Assembly (NCBI RefSeq): GCF_013149805.1
Contig: NZ_JABEZT010000004.1
Span: 186,001-250,000 of the forward strand
Direction of reading: 5' to 3'
From: Isoptericola chiayiensis
GTDB lineage: Bacteria > Actinomycetota > Actinomycetes > Actinomycetales > Cellulomonadaceae
DNA length: 64,000 nucleotides
Each line of letters opens with the position of its first letter. The first letter of the stretch is position 1. A program made the translations under genes and the position numbers. The notes below the pieces were generated by a model, which searched no databases, was not told the DNA's origin, and saw only the letters and a program-made list of their open reading frames with translations. Of this stretch, positions 43,862-54,877 are shown piece after piece.

Positions 43862-44443
43862 ATGAGCCAGGCCACCGTGACCTTGACGGGATACGTGGGG
43901 ACCATGCCGCCGCTGCACCTGTCGGCGAACCAGGTGCCGTGGACCAGCTTCCGGGTGGCGAGCACCCGGCGGGTGCGGGACGGCGTCACCGGCGAGTGGC
44001 AGGACGGGCGGACCACCTGGTTCACCGTCAAGGCGTTCGGGCGGGCGGCCCGCACCGTGACGGCGTCGCTGGTGCAGGGCCAGCCGGTGGTGGTCACCGG
44101 GCGGCTGTCGAGCGAGGAGTGGGTCGACAAGGAGGGCAGGGAGCGGTACGCGCTGATCGTCGAGGCGGACGCCGTCGGCCCGGACGCGACCCGCGGCCTG
44201 ACGAGCTACACGAAGGTGGTGCTCGACGAGCTGCCCGGGCAGCCCGGTCCGGGTGGCGGCCAGGGGCAGCGTCCGGACCCGTGGCAGACGGGTCTGGCCA
44301 CGCAGTCGTCCGGCGGGGCGGGCGAGGTGCCCCCGGGCGCGGTGCCCTCGGCGTCGGACGACGGCTCGGCGGACGAGGACGACGTCGAGGAGTCCCTGAC
44401 GGGCGCGGCGCGGCCGGCGGACGTCGAGCCCGTCGGCGCCTGA
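43862..44443 (+). CDS. ssb: Single-stranded DNA-binding protein paralogue
   Basis: 193 residues. The OB fold is seen from TVTLTGYVGTMP to RYALIVEADAVGPD (about 5-110), and a Gly/Gln/Pro-rich tail follows. The acidic DDDxPF tip that recruits partner proteins in housekeeping SSB is missing; it ends VEPVGA. So this is an accessory paralogue, perhaps SsbB-like. AGGAGG lies 5 bases before the ATG. Confidence 0.82.
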   Translation: MSQATVTLTGYVGTMPPLHLSANQVPWTSFRVASTRRVRDGVTGEWQDGRTTWFTVKAFGRAARTVTASLVQGQPVVVTGRLSSEEWVDKEGRERYALIVEADAVGPDATRGLTSYTKVVLDELPGQPGPGGGQGQRPDPWQTGLATQSSGGAGEVPPGAVPSASDDGSADEDDVEESLTGAARPADVEPVGA

Positions 44444-44545
44444 CCGGACGGCGTCGCGTAGGCTGGGGGACCGGTCGCACGCCGGTCCGCCGGCCTGCCT
44501 GCCGCAATCCCTGACGAAGCGCGATCGAACGGTGGAAACGAGCCC

Positions 44546-46228
<1,683 letters not shown>

Positions 46229-46261
46229 CCCCGCGCACCCTGCGCACCCTGCGCACCCCGC

Positions 46262-46333
46262 GCTGTGGGCGTGATTTCTGGCCCGACATGTCCGGATTGC
46301 CGGTCTCTCGTCTGCAGGAATCACGCCCACAGC
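46262..46333. repeat. Inverted repeat GCTGTGGGCGTGATT, left of the phosphotransferase
   Basis: Arms of 15 bp at 46262-46276 and 46319-46333, with partial pairing continued by CTG/CAG. The same half-site, GCTGTGGGCRTGA, forms the repeat at 47360-47423 on the other side of the next gene. Confidence 0.85.
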
Positions 46334-46387
46334 ACGTCCCGGTGAAAACGAGTTGAGTCGCCGAGCGTCGCGCGACAGGGTCGGCGC

Positions 46388-47338
46388 ATGGCATCGGTGA
46401 CCACGCGACGTCGTCCCACCTGGGACCAGATCCCCCCGGAGGTGCGCGCCGCCGTCGAGCAGCGACTCGGTGCGCGCGTGACCGGATGGACCAGCCACGA
46501 CGGCGGACACTCGCCCGGCCTGGCGTCCACGCTGCGCACGGACGACGGCACCGTGTTCGTCAAGGCCGTGCCGGTGTCCCACGGGTACTCGGCGCGAGCG
46601 AACCGGCAGGAGGCGGCGCGGATGAGCGCGCTGCCGACGGGGGTGCCCGCGCCGCGTGCCCACTGGCTCCAGGAGATCGACGCCGACGGCGGCTGGGTCG
46701 CGGTCGCCTTCGAGGCGATCGACGGCCGTGCGCCGACGACGCCCCTGGCCGGGGACGACCTCGACGCGCTGGCCCGGCTGGCTCGCGAGATCGGGTCGTA
46801 CCAGATCGCCTCCGGAGAGCTGCCGGAGCTCGCCGACCAGCTGCCCTTCACCGAGACCTCCGGCCTCGCCGCAGACCGACCTGCCGGCCTCGCGACCTAC
46901 GACCCGTGGTTCGTGCAGAACGTGGAGCGGGTGGCCGACCTCGAGGAGCAGGCTCCCGAAGCCGTCCGCGGGAACGCCGTGGTGCACGGCGACCTGCGCG
47001 GCGACAACGCCGTGCTCGTCGGCGACGGGGGCAGCGTGCGGGCCCTGGCAGTCGACTGGGCGCAGGCCGGCCGCGGCTGCGCGTTCCACGACCTGTGCGG
47101 GCTGCTCCCCTCCGTCCACGCTGGGGGAGGCCCGCCGCCCGAGGACGTCCTGGCCCGCCACCCGCTGCCGCCCGGCACCGACGACGACGCCGTCGACGCG
47201 TGGCTGGCCGCGCTCACCGGCTACTTCGTCTCCCAGTCCCTGGAACCGGCGCCGCCCGGGGTACCGCACCTGCGCGGCAACCAGCGCGCGAACGCCGAGG
47301 TCTGCATCGCCTGGCTGCGCCGCCGCCTGCGCTCCTGA
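46388..47338 (+). CDS. Aminoglycoside-phosphotransferase-family kinase
   Basis: 316 residues. N-lobe with K59 in VFVKAVPV, catalytic loop VVHGDLRGDN (H200, D202, N207) and metal-binding D223 in AVDWAQAGRG. APH-family enzymes phosphorylate small alcohols, antibiotics or sugars. Leaderless signature CAGGGT 6 bases before ATG. It lies as a single gene between two copies of the GCTGTGGGC inverted repeat. Substrate unknown. Confidence 0.83.
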   Translation: MASVTTRRRPTWDQIPPEVRAAVEQRLGARVTGWTSHDGGHSPGLASTLRTDDGTVFVKAVPVSHGYSARANRQEAARMSALPTGVPAPRAHWLQEIDADGGWVAVAFEAIDGRAPTTPLAGDDLDALARLAREIGSYQIASGELPELADQLPFTETSGLAADRPAGLATYDPWFVQNVERVADLEEQAPEAVRGNAVVHGDLRGDNAVLVGDGGSVRALAVDWAQAGRGCAFHDLCGLLPSVHAGGGPPPEDVLARHPLPPGTDDDAVDAWLAALTGYFVSQSLEPAPPGVPHLRGNQRANAEVCIAWLRRRLRS

Positions 47339-47359
47339 CCCCGACCCCCTCCCGGCGCC

Positions 47360-47423
47360 CGCTGTGGGCATGAAACCTGCAGGTCGCGAGCGATGATCGC
47401 CGGCAGATCTCATGCCCACAGCG
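47360..47423. repeat. Inverted repeat CGCTGTGGGCATGA, right of the phosphotransferase
   Basis: Arms of 14 bp at 47360-47373 and 47410-47423; CTGC pairs again inside after a 3-base gap. It begins 21 bp after the stop. Related to the repeat at 46262. Confidence 0.85.
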
Positions 47424-47490
47424 GTGACCGGGCGACACGACGACGGCCGAGGTGACCGGACCCGACGTCCGATGTGTGCAGACTGGGCAC

Positions 47491-49581
47491 ATGACCGAGA
47501 CCGGCGCTCCCGAGGACCCGCCCGCGTCGTCGAGCGACCACGCGGGTGGCCCTGCCGACGACCGCGACGGCGCCGCCCCCGCCGAGGCGGTCACGGCCAG
47601 CTCCGCCCTGACCCCGGACTCCGGCACGGCGGCGCTGCTCGACGCCCTCGACACGCTGCGCGCCCGGCTGGGTGCCCTGCGGCTCCCGCTCGAGGCGCCC
47701 GGGGTCCACCACGCCCGCACCGACCTGGCGCGTGCGACCGACCAGCTCGACGACTACCTGCTGCCCCGGCTGCGCGCCGAGCGGGCGCCGCTGCTCGTCG
47801 TCGTCGGCGGGTCCACGGGGGCCGGCAAGTCCACGCTGGTCAACTCGCTGCTCGGCGAGCAGGCCACCACCCCAGGGGTGCTGCGGCCGACCACCCGGTC
47901 ACCCGTGCTGATCCACCACCCGATGGACGGGCGCTGGTTCTCCTCCGACCGTGTGCTGCCCGGGCTCGCGCGCACCACCGAGCACGGGTCGGCGGGCACA
48001 CCCGCGTCCGCGGAGTCGGGTGCCGCCGCAGGGGCCCGTGTCCTGCGGCTGGTGGCCTCCAGCAGCCTGCCCCAGGGGCTCGCGCTGCTGGACGCCCCGG
48101 ACGTCGACTCCGTGGAGGAGGCGAACCGCGAGCTCGCCACCCAGCTCCTGGGTGCCGCCGACCTGTGGCTGTTCGTCACGACGGCGGCCCGCTACGCGGA
48201 CGCGGTGCCGTGGGAGCTGCTCGCCACGGCGGCCGGCCGGCGGGCGCAGGTGGCGCTGGTGCTGGACCGCGTCGACCCGGGGACCGAGGAGGTCGCGACC
48301 GACCTGCGCAGGCTCATGCGCGAGCACGGCCTGGCGGACGCGGCGCTGTTCGTCGTGCCCGAGGCCACGGGTGCGGACACGATGGTCGACGGGCTGCTGC
48401 CGGAGTCGGCCGTCGGCGAGCTCGCCACGTGGCTGTCCGGGCTCGGCGGCGACCCGGACTCGCGCGCGCGCGTCATCGCGGCCACCCGCGACGGCGTCGT
48501 CGAGGACCTGGTGCGGCGCAGCAACGACCTCGCTGCGGCCGCAGACGACCAGCACGCCGCCGACGCCCGTCTGCGGGAGGCCGTCGAGCGTCATCACGCC
48601 GAGGCGCTGCGCCAGGTGGAGGTGGCCACGTCCGACGGCGCGCTGCTGCGCGGCGAGGTGCTGGCCCGCTGGCAGGACTTCGTCGGCACGGGGGAGTTCT
48701 TCCGGGCGGTCGAGGCCGGTGTCGGCAAGGTCCGGGACGCCGTCGGCCGGTTCTTCCGCGGGCGTCCCAAGGAGGCGCCGCAGGTGGAGCAGGCGATCGC
48801 GCACGGCCTGGAGTCGGTGGTGCTCGACGCCGCCGAGCAGGCGGCCGAGCAGACCTACGCGGACTGGCGGGGCGACGCCGCCGGTGCGGGGCTGCTCGAC
48901 GGGCTGGAGCTGTCCCGCACGGCCTCGGGCCTGCGCCCGGAGGTCGCCGAGTCCATCCGCGCGTGGCAGGGCGACGTGCTCGCCCTCGTGCGCGAGCAGG
49001 GCGAGTCGCGTCGCGGGACCGCCCGCGCCCTGTCCTTCGGCGTCAACGCGCTCGGCGTCAGCCTGATGGTCGTCGTGTTCGCCTCGACGGCGGGTCTGTC
49101 GGGCCTCGAGGTCGGGATCGCGGGCGGTACCGCGGTCGCCGCGCAGAAGCTCCTGGAGGCCGTGTTCGGGGACGACGCCGTGCGCCGGCTGGCCGCGCAG
49201 GCCAAGGACCGGCTGAGCGCCCGCGTCGACGCGGTGCTGCGCGGCCAGGCCGCCCGGTACACCTCCCAGCTCGACGCGCTCGGCACCGACGACGTGCGTG
49301 GCGACCGGCTGCGCGAGGCGGCCCGCGCCGTCTCGGACGCGGCGCGCGCCGAGCATGCCGCTCGTCCGCAGCCCGCGGACGGGCTCACGCGGCCGTGGAG
49401 CGGCGGGCTGCTGCGTGGTGCCGGCACGTTCCGCCCTCCGACGAGCCCCGACGGCGTGCCCGTCGCACCGGGTACGACGGCGGGCACCGGCACCGGCGCC
49501 GCGTCGCCGGGGGACGACGGCGAGCCCGCACCGGTGCACCGGCCGTTCTGGCGCCGTTGGCGACGCAAGGAGCAGGGATGA
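47491..49581 (+). CDS. Dynamin-like/YfjP-type GTPase, pair B first member
   Basis: 696 residues. After a ~45-residue disordered Ala/Asp-rich tail comes the GTPase domain: P-loop GGSTGAGKST (about 107-116), RPTTRS, G3 DAPDVDSVEE and a degenerate G4 LDRVDP. Unlike the shorter pair A member it has two hydrophobic segments at about 520-560 (NALGVSLMVVVFASTAG, GLEVGIAGGTAVAA), so it may insert in the membrane. CAGACT ends 6 bases before ATG. The stop overlaps the partner start (ATGA). Confidence 0.8.
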   Translation: MTETGAPEDPPASSSDHAGGPADDRDGAAPAEAVTASSALTPDSGTAALLDALDTLRARLGALRLPLEAPGVHHARTDLARATDQLDDYLLPRLRAERAPLLVVVGGSTGAGKSTLVNSLLGEQATTPGVLRPTTRSPVLIHHPMDGRWFSSDRVLPGLARTTEHGSAGTPASAESGAAAGARVLRLVASSSLPQGLALLDAPDVDSVEEANRELATQLLGAADLWLFVTTAARYADAVPWELLATAAGRRAQVALVLDRVDPGTEEVATDLRRLMREHGLADAALFVVPEATGADTMVDGLLPESAVGELATWLSGLGGDPDSRARVIAATRDGVVEDLVRRSNDLAAAADDQHAADARLREAVERHHAEALRQVEVATSDGALLRGEVLARWQDFVGTGEFFRAVEAGVGKVRDAVGRFFRGRPKEAPQVEQAIAHGLESVVLDAAEQAAEQTYADWRGDAAGAGLLDGLELSRTASGLRPEVAESIRAWQGDVLALVREQGESRRGTARALSFGVNALGVSLMVVVFASTAGLSGLEVGIAGGTAVAAQKLLEAVFGDDAVRRLAAQAKDRLSARVDAVLRGQAARYTSQLDALGTDDVRGDRLREAARAVSDAARAEHAARPQPADGLTRPWSGGLLRGAGTFRPPTSPDGVPVAPGTTAGTGTGAASPGDDGEPAPVHRPFWRRWRRKEQG

Positions 49582-51260
49582 AGCCGGATCTGGCCACGCG
49601 GACCGACGCGTTGGAGCGCGCCGCGGCGGCGGGGCGGGGTCGGCTCGACCGCGAGCTCGCGGACGCGGCGCGCGGCGTCGTCGACCGTGCCCGCGAGCGC
49701 GGGGGCCTCGGCCCGGAGCACACCGTGGCCGCCCTGGCCGGGGCGACCGGGTCGGGCAAGTCGAGCGTGCTCAACGCCGTCGCGGACGCCGAGCTGGCGG
49801 CACCCGGCATCCACCGGCCGACGACGTCGCACGCCCTGGCCGCGGTGTGGGGCGAGGGTGCGGACGACCTGCTCGACTGGCTGGACGTGCCCCGGCGGCA
49901 CGCGATGGACCCGGCCCCGGAACCTGCCGCGGGGACCGGTGGCGGGCTGCTGCGGCGTGTGCGCCCGCCGGCGGGGATCAGCTCCGGTCTGGTGCTGCTA
50001 GACCTGCCGGACCACGACTCGGTCGTCGTGGAGCACCGGGTGCGCGCCGAGCGACTGGTCGAGCGCGCCGACCTGCTGGTGTGGGTCGTGGACCCGCAGA
50101 AGTATGCGGACGCGGCGCTGCACGAACGCTACCTGCGGCCGCTGGCCGGCCGTTCCGACGTCGTCGTGGTGGCGCTGAACCAGGTGGACCGGCTCGGCAG
50201 GGACGAGCGGGAGGCCGTCCTGGCCGACCTGCGGCGCCTGGTCGCCGCCGACGGGCTGTCCGGCGCCCGCGTGCTGCCCGTCTCGGCGCGGACCGGAGAG
50301 GGTGTCGACGCGCTGCGGAGCCTGCTGGCCGAGGCGGCCCGACGTCGTGAGGCGGCGACCGCGCGCCTGACCGCCGACACCCGTGCGGTGGCCGCCCGCG
50401 TCGTGGACGCCTGCGGACAGGCGCCCCCGGCGAAGGCGGCCGACCGTGCGGAGGGCCCGCTGGTCGACGCGCTCGAGGAGGCCGCGGGGGTCACCACCGT
50501 GGTGGAAGCGGTCCGCACGTCGGTGCGCCGCGACGCCCGGCTGGCTACCGGCTGGCCGGTGACGCGCTGGCTGTCGCGCCTGCGCAAGGACCCGCTGCAG
50601 CGCCTGGGGCTGCGCAGCGACCAGCTGCGCGTCCCGGCCGACCGTCCGGACCTGGCGCGCACCTCCCTGCCGCAGACGCGTCCGGGCGTGCAGGCGGCGA
50701 CGGGCACGGCCGTGCGCTCGTACGTGGACCGGGTGACCGCCGGGGCACCGGACGCCTGGGTCCTGGCCGCGCGGGAGCGGGCGAGCGGCGCCGTGGACCG
50801 GCTCCCCGACGCCCTCGACCAGGCGGTGGTGTCGACCGGACTGGAGGCCGAGCGTCGGCCGCGGTGGTGGCGCCTGGTCGGCGTGCTGCAGTGGCTGCTG
50901 CTGGCCGCGGCCGTGGTGGGGCTCGCCTGGCTGGGCGCCTCGGCCCTGCTGTCGTACTTCCAGCTGCCGCCGCTGCTGATGCCGGTGCTCACGCTGGACC
51001 TCACCGGCTGGGGCGGTGGCACGTTCGACGTGCCCTGGCCGACGCTCCTGGCGCTCGGCGGCGTCGCGGCCGGGCTGCTGCTGGCGCTGCTCGCCCGGTG
51101 GTGGGGTGCCTGGGGTGCCCGACGCCGGTCCCGGCGGGTGCGCCGTCGGTTGCGCGAGTCGGTGCTCGCCGTGGCCCGCACGGAGCTGCGCGAACCGGTC
51201 GCCGAGGAGCTCGCCGCCCTGGAGACGTGCCGGCAGGCGGCCCGCACGGCCGCGGCCTGA
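49578..51260 (+). CDS. Dynamin-like/YfjP-type GTPase, pair B second member (membrane)
   Basis: 560 residues, paralogue of the 42225 gene: G1 GATGSGKSS (54-62), RPTTSH, G3 DLPDHDSV, G4 NQVD, G5 SARTGEGVDAL. Two membrane spans near 435-455 and 480-500 with a basic tail. The string LLVWVVDPQKYAD is nearly identical in both paralogues, which marks it as a functional part of this family. It should work with the 47491 product. Confidence 0.82.
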   Translation: MKPDLATRTDALERAAAAGRGRLDRELADAARGVVDRARERGGLGPEHTVAALAGATGSGKSSVLNAVADAELAAPGIHRPTTSHALAAVWGEGADDLLDWLDVPRRHAMDPAPEPAAGTGGGLLRRVRPPAGISSGLVLLDLPDHDSVVVEHRVRAERLVERADLLVWVVDPQKYADAALHERYLRPLAGRSDVVVVALNQVDRLGRDEREAVLADLRRLVAADGLSGARVLPVSARTGEGVDALRSLLAEAARRREAATARLTADTRAVAARVVDACGQAPPAKAADRAEGPLVDALEEAAGVTTVVEAVRTSVRRDARLATGWPVTRWLSRLRKDPLQRLGLRSDQLRVPADRPDLARTSLPQTRPGVQAATGTAVRSYVDRVTAGAPDAWVLAARERASGAVDRLPDALDQAVVSTGLEAERRPRWWRLVGVLQWLLLAAAVVGLAWLGASALLSYFQLPPLLMPVLTLDLTGWGGGTFDVPWPTLLALGGVAAGLLLALLARWWGAWGARRRSRRVRRRLRESVLAVARTELREPVAEELAALETCRQAARTAAA

Positions 51261-51303
51261 CGCCGTCGTCGGCGTCGTGGCGCCGTCGTGCGACGATGCG
51301 GGC

Positions 51304-51801
51304 ATGACTCGTCTGCACGTGCCCGTCTCGCTGCGCTGGTCGGATCTCGACGCCTATCAGCACGTCAACAACGTCGCGATGTTCCGGCTCCTGGAGGACG
51401 CCCGCATCACCGCGTTCTGGCGGCACCCCGAGGCCGAGGACCCGTGGCCGACCGCCATCCTGGACACCGGTCCGCACGCGACGTCGCACACGCTGGTCGC
51501 GGGCCAGCAGATCGAGTACCTGCGTCCCCTGGAGTTCACGCGCGACCCCGTGCGGGTGGAGATGTGGATCGGGTCGATCGGCGGCGCCTCCCTGGAGGTG
51601 TGCTACGAGGTGCACGACGGCGGACCGGGCGGGTTCGCGCGCACGGGTCCGGCGTCCGGCACCTCGCCCTACACCCGCGCGGTCACGACGATCGTGGTGA
51701 TCGACGCCGCCACCGGTAGCCCGCGGCGGATCAGCCCCGAGGAGCGGGCCGTGTTCGCGGAGTTCGCCGGCGACCCGATCGAGTTCCGCCGCCGTCGCTG
51801 A
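51304..51801 (+). CDS. Hot-dog acyl-CoA thioesterase (4HBT family)
   Basis: 165 residues. The 4HBT opening VSLRWSDLDAYQHVNNVAMFRLLEDAR, with the catalytic Asp and HVNN motif, is clear. It should hydrolyse an acyl-CoA or aryl-CoA thioester in the cytoplasm. ATG follows GACGAT by 6 bases (leaderless layout). It is convergent with the SDR gene, only 6 bp apart, without a terminator in between. Confidence 0.88.
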   Translation: MTRLHVPVSLRWSDLDAYQHVNNVAMFRLLEDARITAFWRHPEAEDPWPTAILDTGPHATSHTLVAGQQIEYLRPLEFTRDPVRVEMWIGSIGGASLEVCYEVHDGGPGGFARTGPASGTSPYTRAVTTIVVIDAATGSPRRISPEERAVFAEFAGDPIEFRRRR

Positions 51802-51807
51802 CGCCGC

Positions 51808-53346
51808 TCAGGCGCCGCCGTCGTGCGCGCGGCGCTGCGCCTCCTGGGCGACGTTGCGCTGCATCCCGCCGAACACCACCCCGTGGAACGGGGCCACGGA
51901 CCACCAGTAGAGCTGACCGAGCAGCCCGTGCGGCGCGAACAGGGCCCGCTGGGCGAAGTAGGTGCGGCCCGGGCCCGCCGCGTCCTGCGGCTCGGGGGCG
52001 TCGTCGTCGGCGTCGGACAGCTCCTCGGCGGACTCGTCGACGCGCAGCTCCAGCCAGGCCAGGCCCGGCAGCCGCATCTCGGCACGCAGCAGCAGCCGCT
52101 TGCCCGGCTCGAGCGCCTCCACCCGCCAGAAGTCCAGGGCGTCGTCGACGCGCAGACTGTGCTCGTCGCGCCGGCCCCGGCGCAGTCCTGGTCCGCCCAC
52201 GAGCCGGTCCAGCAGGCCGCGCGCGTGCCACGCCAGCGACCACGAGTACCAGCCGCCCTGCCCGCCGATCTCCTCGATCACCTGCCACAGCACGTCGCGC
52301 GGCGCCTCCACCACGGTGCGGCGCTCGTCGACGTAGAGCGAGCCGCCCGCCCAGTCCGGGTCCGTCGGCAGGGGGTCCGACGGCGCACCGGGCACCGAGG
52401 ACGCCGACGTCCAGCGGGTCGTGACCTCGCCGTCGTGGATGCGCGTCAGGGCCAGCTCGATCGCGCCCCCGACGCCCGTGAGGCCCTCCTCGGGGTCCGG
52501 GACCAGATCCTTGACGTCCTCGTCCTTGCAGACCACCTCGTGCACCAGCGACTCCACCAGCGGCCGGGCGATCCCGGAGGGCACCGGCGTGACCAGACCG
52601 ACCCAGTGGCTCGACAGCCGCGGCGTCAGCACGGGCACGGAGACCACGACGCGCCGCGGCAGACCCGCCACCCGGGCGTACGTCTGCATCATCTGCCGGT
52701 ACGTGACCACGTCCGGCCCGCCGATGTCGAAACCCCGCGAGACGTCGGCCGGCATCGTCGCCGAGCCGACCAGGTAGTGCAGCACGTCCCGGATCGCGAT
52801 CGGCTGGATCCGGTTGTCCACCCACCGCGGCGTCGTCATCGCCGGCAGCCGCTCGGTCAGGTAGCGCATCATCTCGAACGACGCCGAACCCGAACCCAGG
52901 ATCACCGCGGCGCGCAGCACCGTCGTCGGCACCCCCGACGCCAGCAGCACCTCCTCGACCTCCTTGCGGGAGGCCAGGTGGGGCGACAGGTCGCCCTCGG
53001 CCACGTCCGGGTACAGGCCGCCCAGGTAGACGATGCGCCCGACGCCCGCCTCCCGGGCGGCGCGCGCGAACGTCAGGGCGTTGCGGCGGTCACGGGCCTC
53101 GAAGGTGCGCCCCGTGCCCAGCGAGTGCACGAGGTAGTAGGCGACGTCCGCGCCGGTCAGGGCCTCGCGGACGGCGTCCAGGTCGCCGACGTCCGCCGCC
53201 ACCGACTCGACGTCGTCCACCCACGGCCGCCCCGCCAGCCGCGCCGGGTCGCGCGACAGCGCCCGCACCTCGTGACCCGCCGCCAGCAGCTCGGGCACCA
53301 AACGCCCGCCGACATATCCCGTGACTCCCGTGACCGCAGCTTTCAC
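51808..53346 (-). CDS. SDR-family NAD(P)-binding protein with DUF2867 domain
   Basis: 512 residues in two parts. Residues 1-300 are an atypical SDR Rossmann fold, with TGVTGYVGGRLVPELL at 6-21 and YLVHSLG; residues about 320-490 are DUF2867, a START-like lipid or ligand-binding domain (RRTVVEAPRDVLWQVIEEIGGQGGWYSW). The fusion is usual in this family. Enzymatic role unknown; possibly a quinone or lipid-linked reductase. Confidence 0.85.
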   Translation of the reverse strand: MKAAVTGVTGYVGGRLVPELLAAGHEVRALSRDPARLAGRPWVDDVESVAADVGDLDAVREALTGADVAYYLVHSLGTGRTFEARDRRNALTFARAAREAGVGRIVYLGGLYPDVAEGDLSPHLASRKEVEEVLLASGVPTTVLRAAVILGSGSASFEMMRYLTERLPAMTTPRWVDNRIQPIAIRDVLHYLVGSATMPADVSRGFDIGGPDVVTYRQMMQTYARVAGLPRRVVVSVPVLTPRLSSHWVGLVTPVPSGIARPLVESLVHEVVCKDEDVKDLVPDPEEGLTGVGGAIELALTRIHDGEVTTRWTSASSVPGAPSDPLPTDPDWAGGSLYVDERRTVVEAPRDVLWQVIEEIGGQGGWYSWSLAWHARGLLDRLVGGPGLRRGRRDEHSLRVDDALDFWRVEALEPGKRLLLRAEMRLPGLAWLELRVDESAEELSDADDDAPEPQDAAGPGRTYFAQRALFAPHGLLGQLYWWSVAPFHGVVFGGMQRNVAQEAQRRAHDGGA

Positions 53347-53394
53347 CCGGCCAGTCTGCGATCCGTCGCCCCCGAGCGCCTCCCGAGACCCGGA

Positions 53395-54291
53395 TCAGGC
53401 GGGCAGCCGCACCATGCCCTCCTGGGCGATCGTCGCGACCAGCGCGCCGGCGCGGTCGTACACGCGCGCCAGGCCCAGACCGCGACCGCCCTGCGCCCCC
53501 GGCGACTCCTGCACGTACAGCAGCCACTCGTCCGCCCGGGCGTCCCGGTGGAACCACATCGCGTGGTCCAGCGACGCCATCGGCACCGAGCTGCCGACGT
53601 CGAGCCACGACCTGCCCGCGCCGCGCAGCACCGGCTCCAGCATCACCTGGTCGCAGCCGAACGCCAGCAGCGCCCGGTGCAGCAGCCGGTCGTCCGAGTC
53701 GACCCCGTGCCGGGTGCGCATCCACACCATCTGCTCCGGGCGTGGGTCGTCACCCGCCCCCAGGTACACCGACCCGCCGACGTGCGCCAGCTCGAACGCC
53801 GACCCGTCCGTCCAGTACCGCGCCGCCGGATGATCCACGCCCGCGAGCGACTCGAACACCGACGTCACGTCCTCCGGGGCCGGCACGCCGTCGGGCATCG
53901 GCACGTGCGCCTCGTACCCCGGCTGGTCGACCTGGAACGACGCCGTCAACGACAGGATCGGCCGCCCCGCCTGGATCGCGTGCGTACGACGGGCGCTGAA
54001 GGACCGACCGTCGCGCAGCCGCTCGACGGCGAAGTCGATCGGGGAGTCCAGCGCCCCCTCCCGCAGGAAGTACGCGTGCAACGAGTGCGGCAACCGGTCG
54101 TCCTCCACCGTGCGCCCGCACGCCAGCAGCGCCTGGGCCAGCACCTGACCCCCGTACACGCGCCGCGCCGGCCCCGGGACCGAGTCCCCGCGCCAGACGT
54201 CGTCCTCGCCGCGCGGACCCCACCCCTCGATCTCGTGCAGGTCCAGTGCAGCCAGCAGTCGTTCCAGAGGGCCGTCGGGAAGGTCGGTCAC
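53395..54291 (-). CDS. tesB: Acyl-CoA thioesterase II
   Basis: 298 residues, double hot-dog TesB: VYGGQVLAQALLA, FSARRTHAIQAGRPILSLTASFQ, SLDHAMWFHRDARADEWLLY and the final GLGLARVYDRAGALVATIAQEGMVR are diagnostic. It hydrolyses medium to long acyl-CoA. GTG at 54291 fits the family N-terminus (VTDLPDGPLERLLAALDL), with AGGAAG 12 bases upstream. The 200 bp upstream hold a tandem hairpin repeat. Confidence 0.92.
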   Translation of the reverse strand: MTDLPDGPLERLLAALDLHEIEGWGPRGEDDVWRGDSVPGPARRVYGGQVLAQALLACGRTVEDDRLPHSLHAYFLREGALDSPIDFAVERLRDGRSFSARRTHAIQAGRPILSLTASFQVDQPGYEAHVPMPDGVPAPEDVTSVFESLAGVDHPAARYWTDGSAFELAHVGGSVYLGAGDDPRPEQMVWMRTRHGVDSDDRLLHRALLAFGCDQVMLEPVLRGAGRSWLDVGSSVPMASLDHAMWFHRDARADEWLLYVQESPGAQGGRGLGLARVYDRAGALVATIAQEGMVRLPA

Positions 54292-54334
54292 GCGGGATAC
54301 TCGCTTCCTGGGAGAGAGGCAGGGTGCTCGTCGG

Positions 54335-54503
54335 TCGGAATGCTGCTGCGCCCGGTTCGGGACGGGTCCTCGTTCCTCGGCCCCACCCTCGCCGTGCTCC
54401 GCATCATTCCTCGTGCTCAACGCTCGGAATGCTGCTGCGGTGTGCTGCGGCGAGTGCCTCGTTCCTCGGCCCTCACCTGCGCACACCTCCGCATCATTCC
54501 TCG
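54335..54503. repeat. Tandem ~80-bp imperfect hairpin repeat
   Basis: Two copies, 54335-54413 and 54424-54503, share CGGAATGCTGCTGCG at one end, CCTCGTTCCTCGGCC in the middle and CTCCGCATCATTCCTCG at the other; the parts between diverge. Within each copy GGAATG faces CATTCC, so a hairpin can form. The second copy contains the globin stop codon. It fills the whole gap between the globin and tesB genes. Confidence 0.8.
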
Positions 54504-54877
54504 AAAGTATTGATCATGCTGAAGGCCGCCCGCTCCAGGTAGTCCCACAGCTGGGACTCGTGGGCCGGTGCCAGGTCCAGGGAGTCCACGGCGGTGCGCA
54601 TGTGCGCCAGCCAGCGGTCCCGGGCGTCGGGGTTGACCTTGAACGGCGCGTGCCGCATCCGCAGCCGGGGATGCCCGCGCTGCTGGCTGTACGTCGTGGG
54701 ACCACCCCAGTACTGCTCCAGGAACAGCGTGAGGCGCTCCTTCGCCGGCCCGAGATCCTCCTCGGGATACATGGGACGCAGGACCTCGTCGGTGGCCACG
54801 CCCTCGTAGAACACGTCCACGAGGCGCACGAACGTCGCATGGCCACCGGCGTCGTCGTAGAAGCTGGGGGTCGTCAC
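54494..54877 (-). CDS. glbO: Truncated haemoglobin, group II (GlbO)
   Basis: 127 residues, the size of 2/2 haemoglobins. Group II marks: [24 protein letters not shown] with the proximal His, the CD-E tyrosine in [17 protein letters not shown] and the G8 Trp in RDRWLAHM. It binds oxygen and may detoxify NO or peroxide. GTG at 54877 is preferred to 54883 since GGGAGG is 8 bases before it but only 2 before the other. The stop lies inside a repeat copy. Confidence 0.92.
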   Translation of the reverse strand: MTTPSFYDDAGGHATFVRLVDVFYEGVATDEVLRPMYPEEDLGPAKERLTLFLEQYWGGPTTYSQQRGHPRLRMRHAPFKVNPDARDRWLAHMRTAVDSLDLAPAHESQLWDYLERAAFSMINTFEE

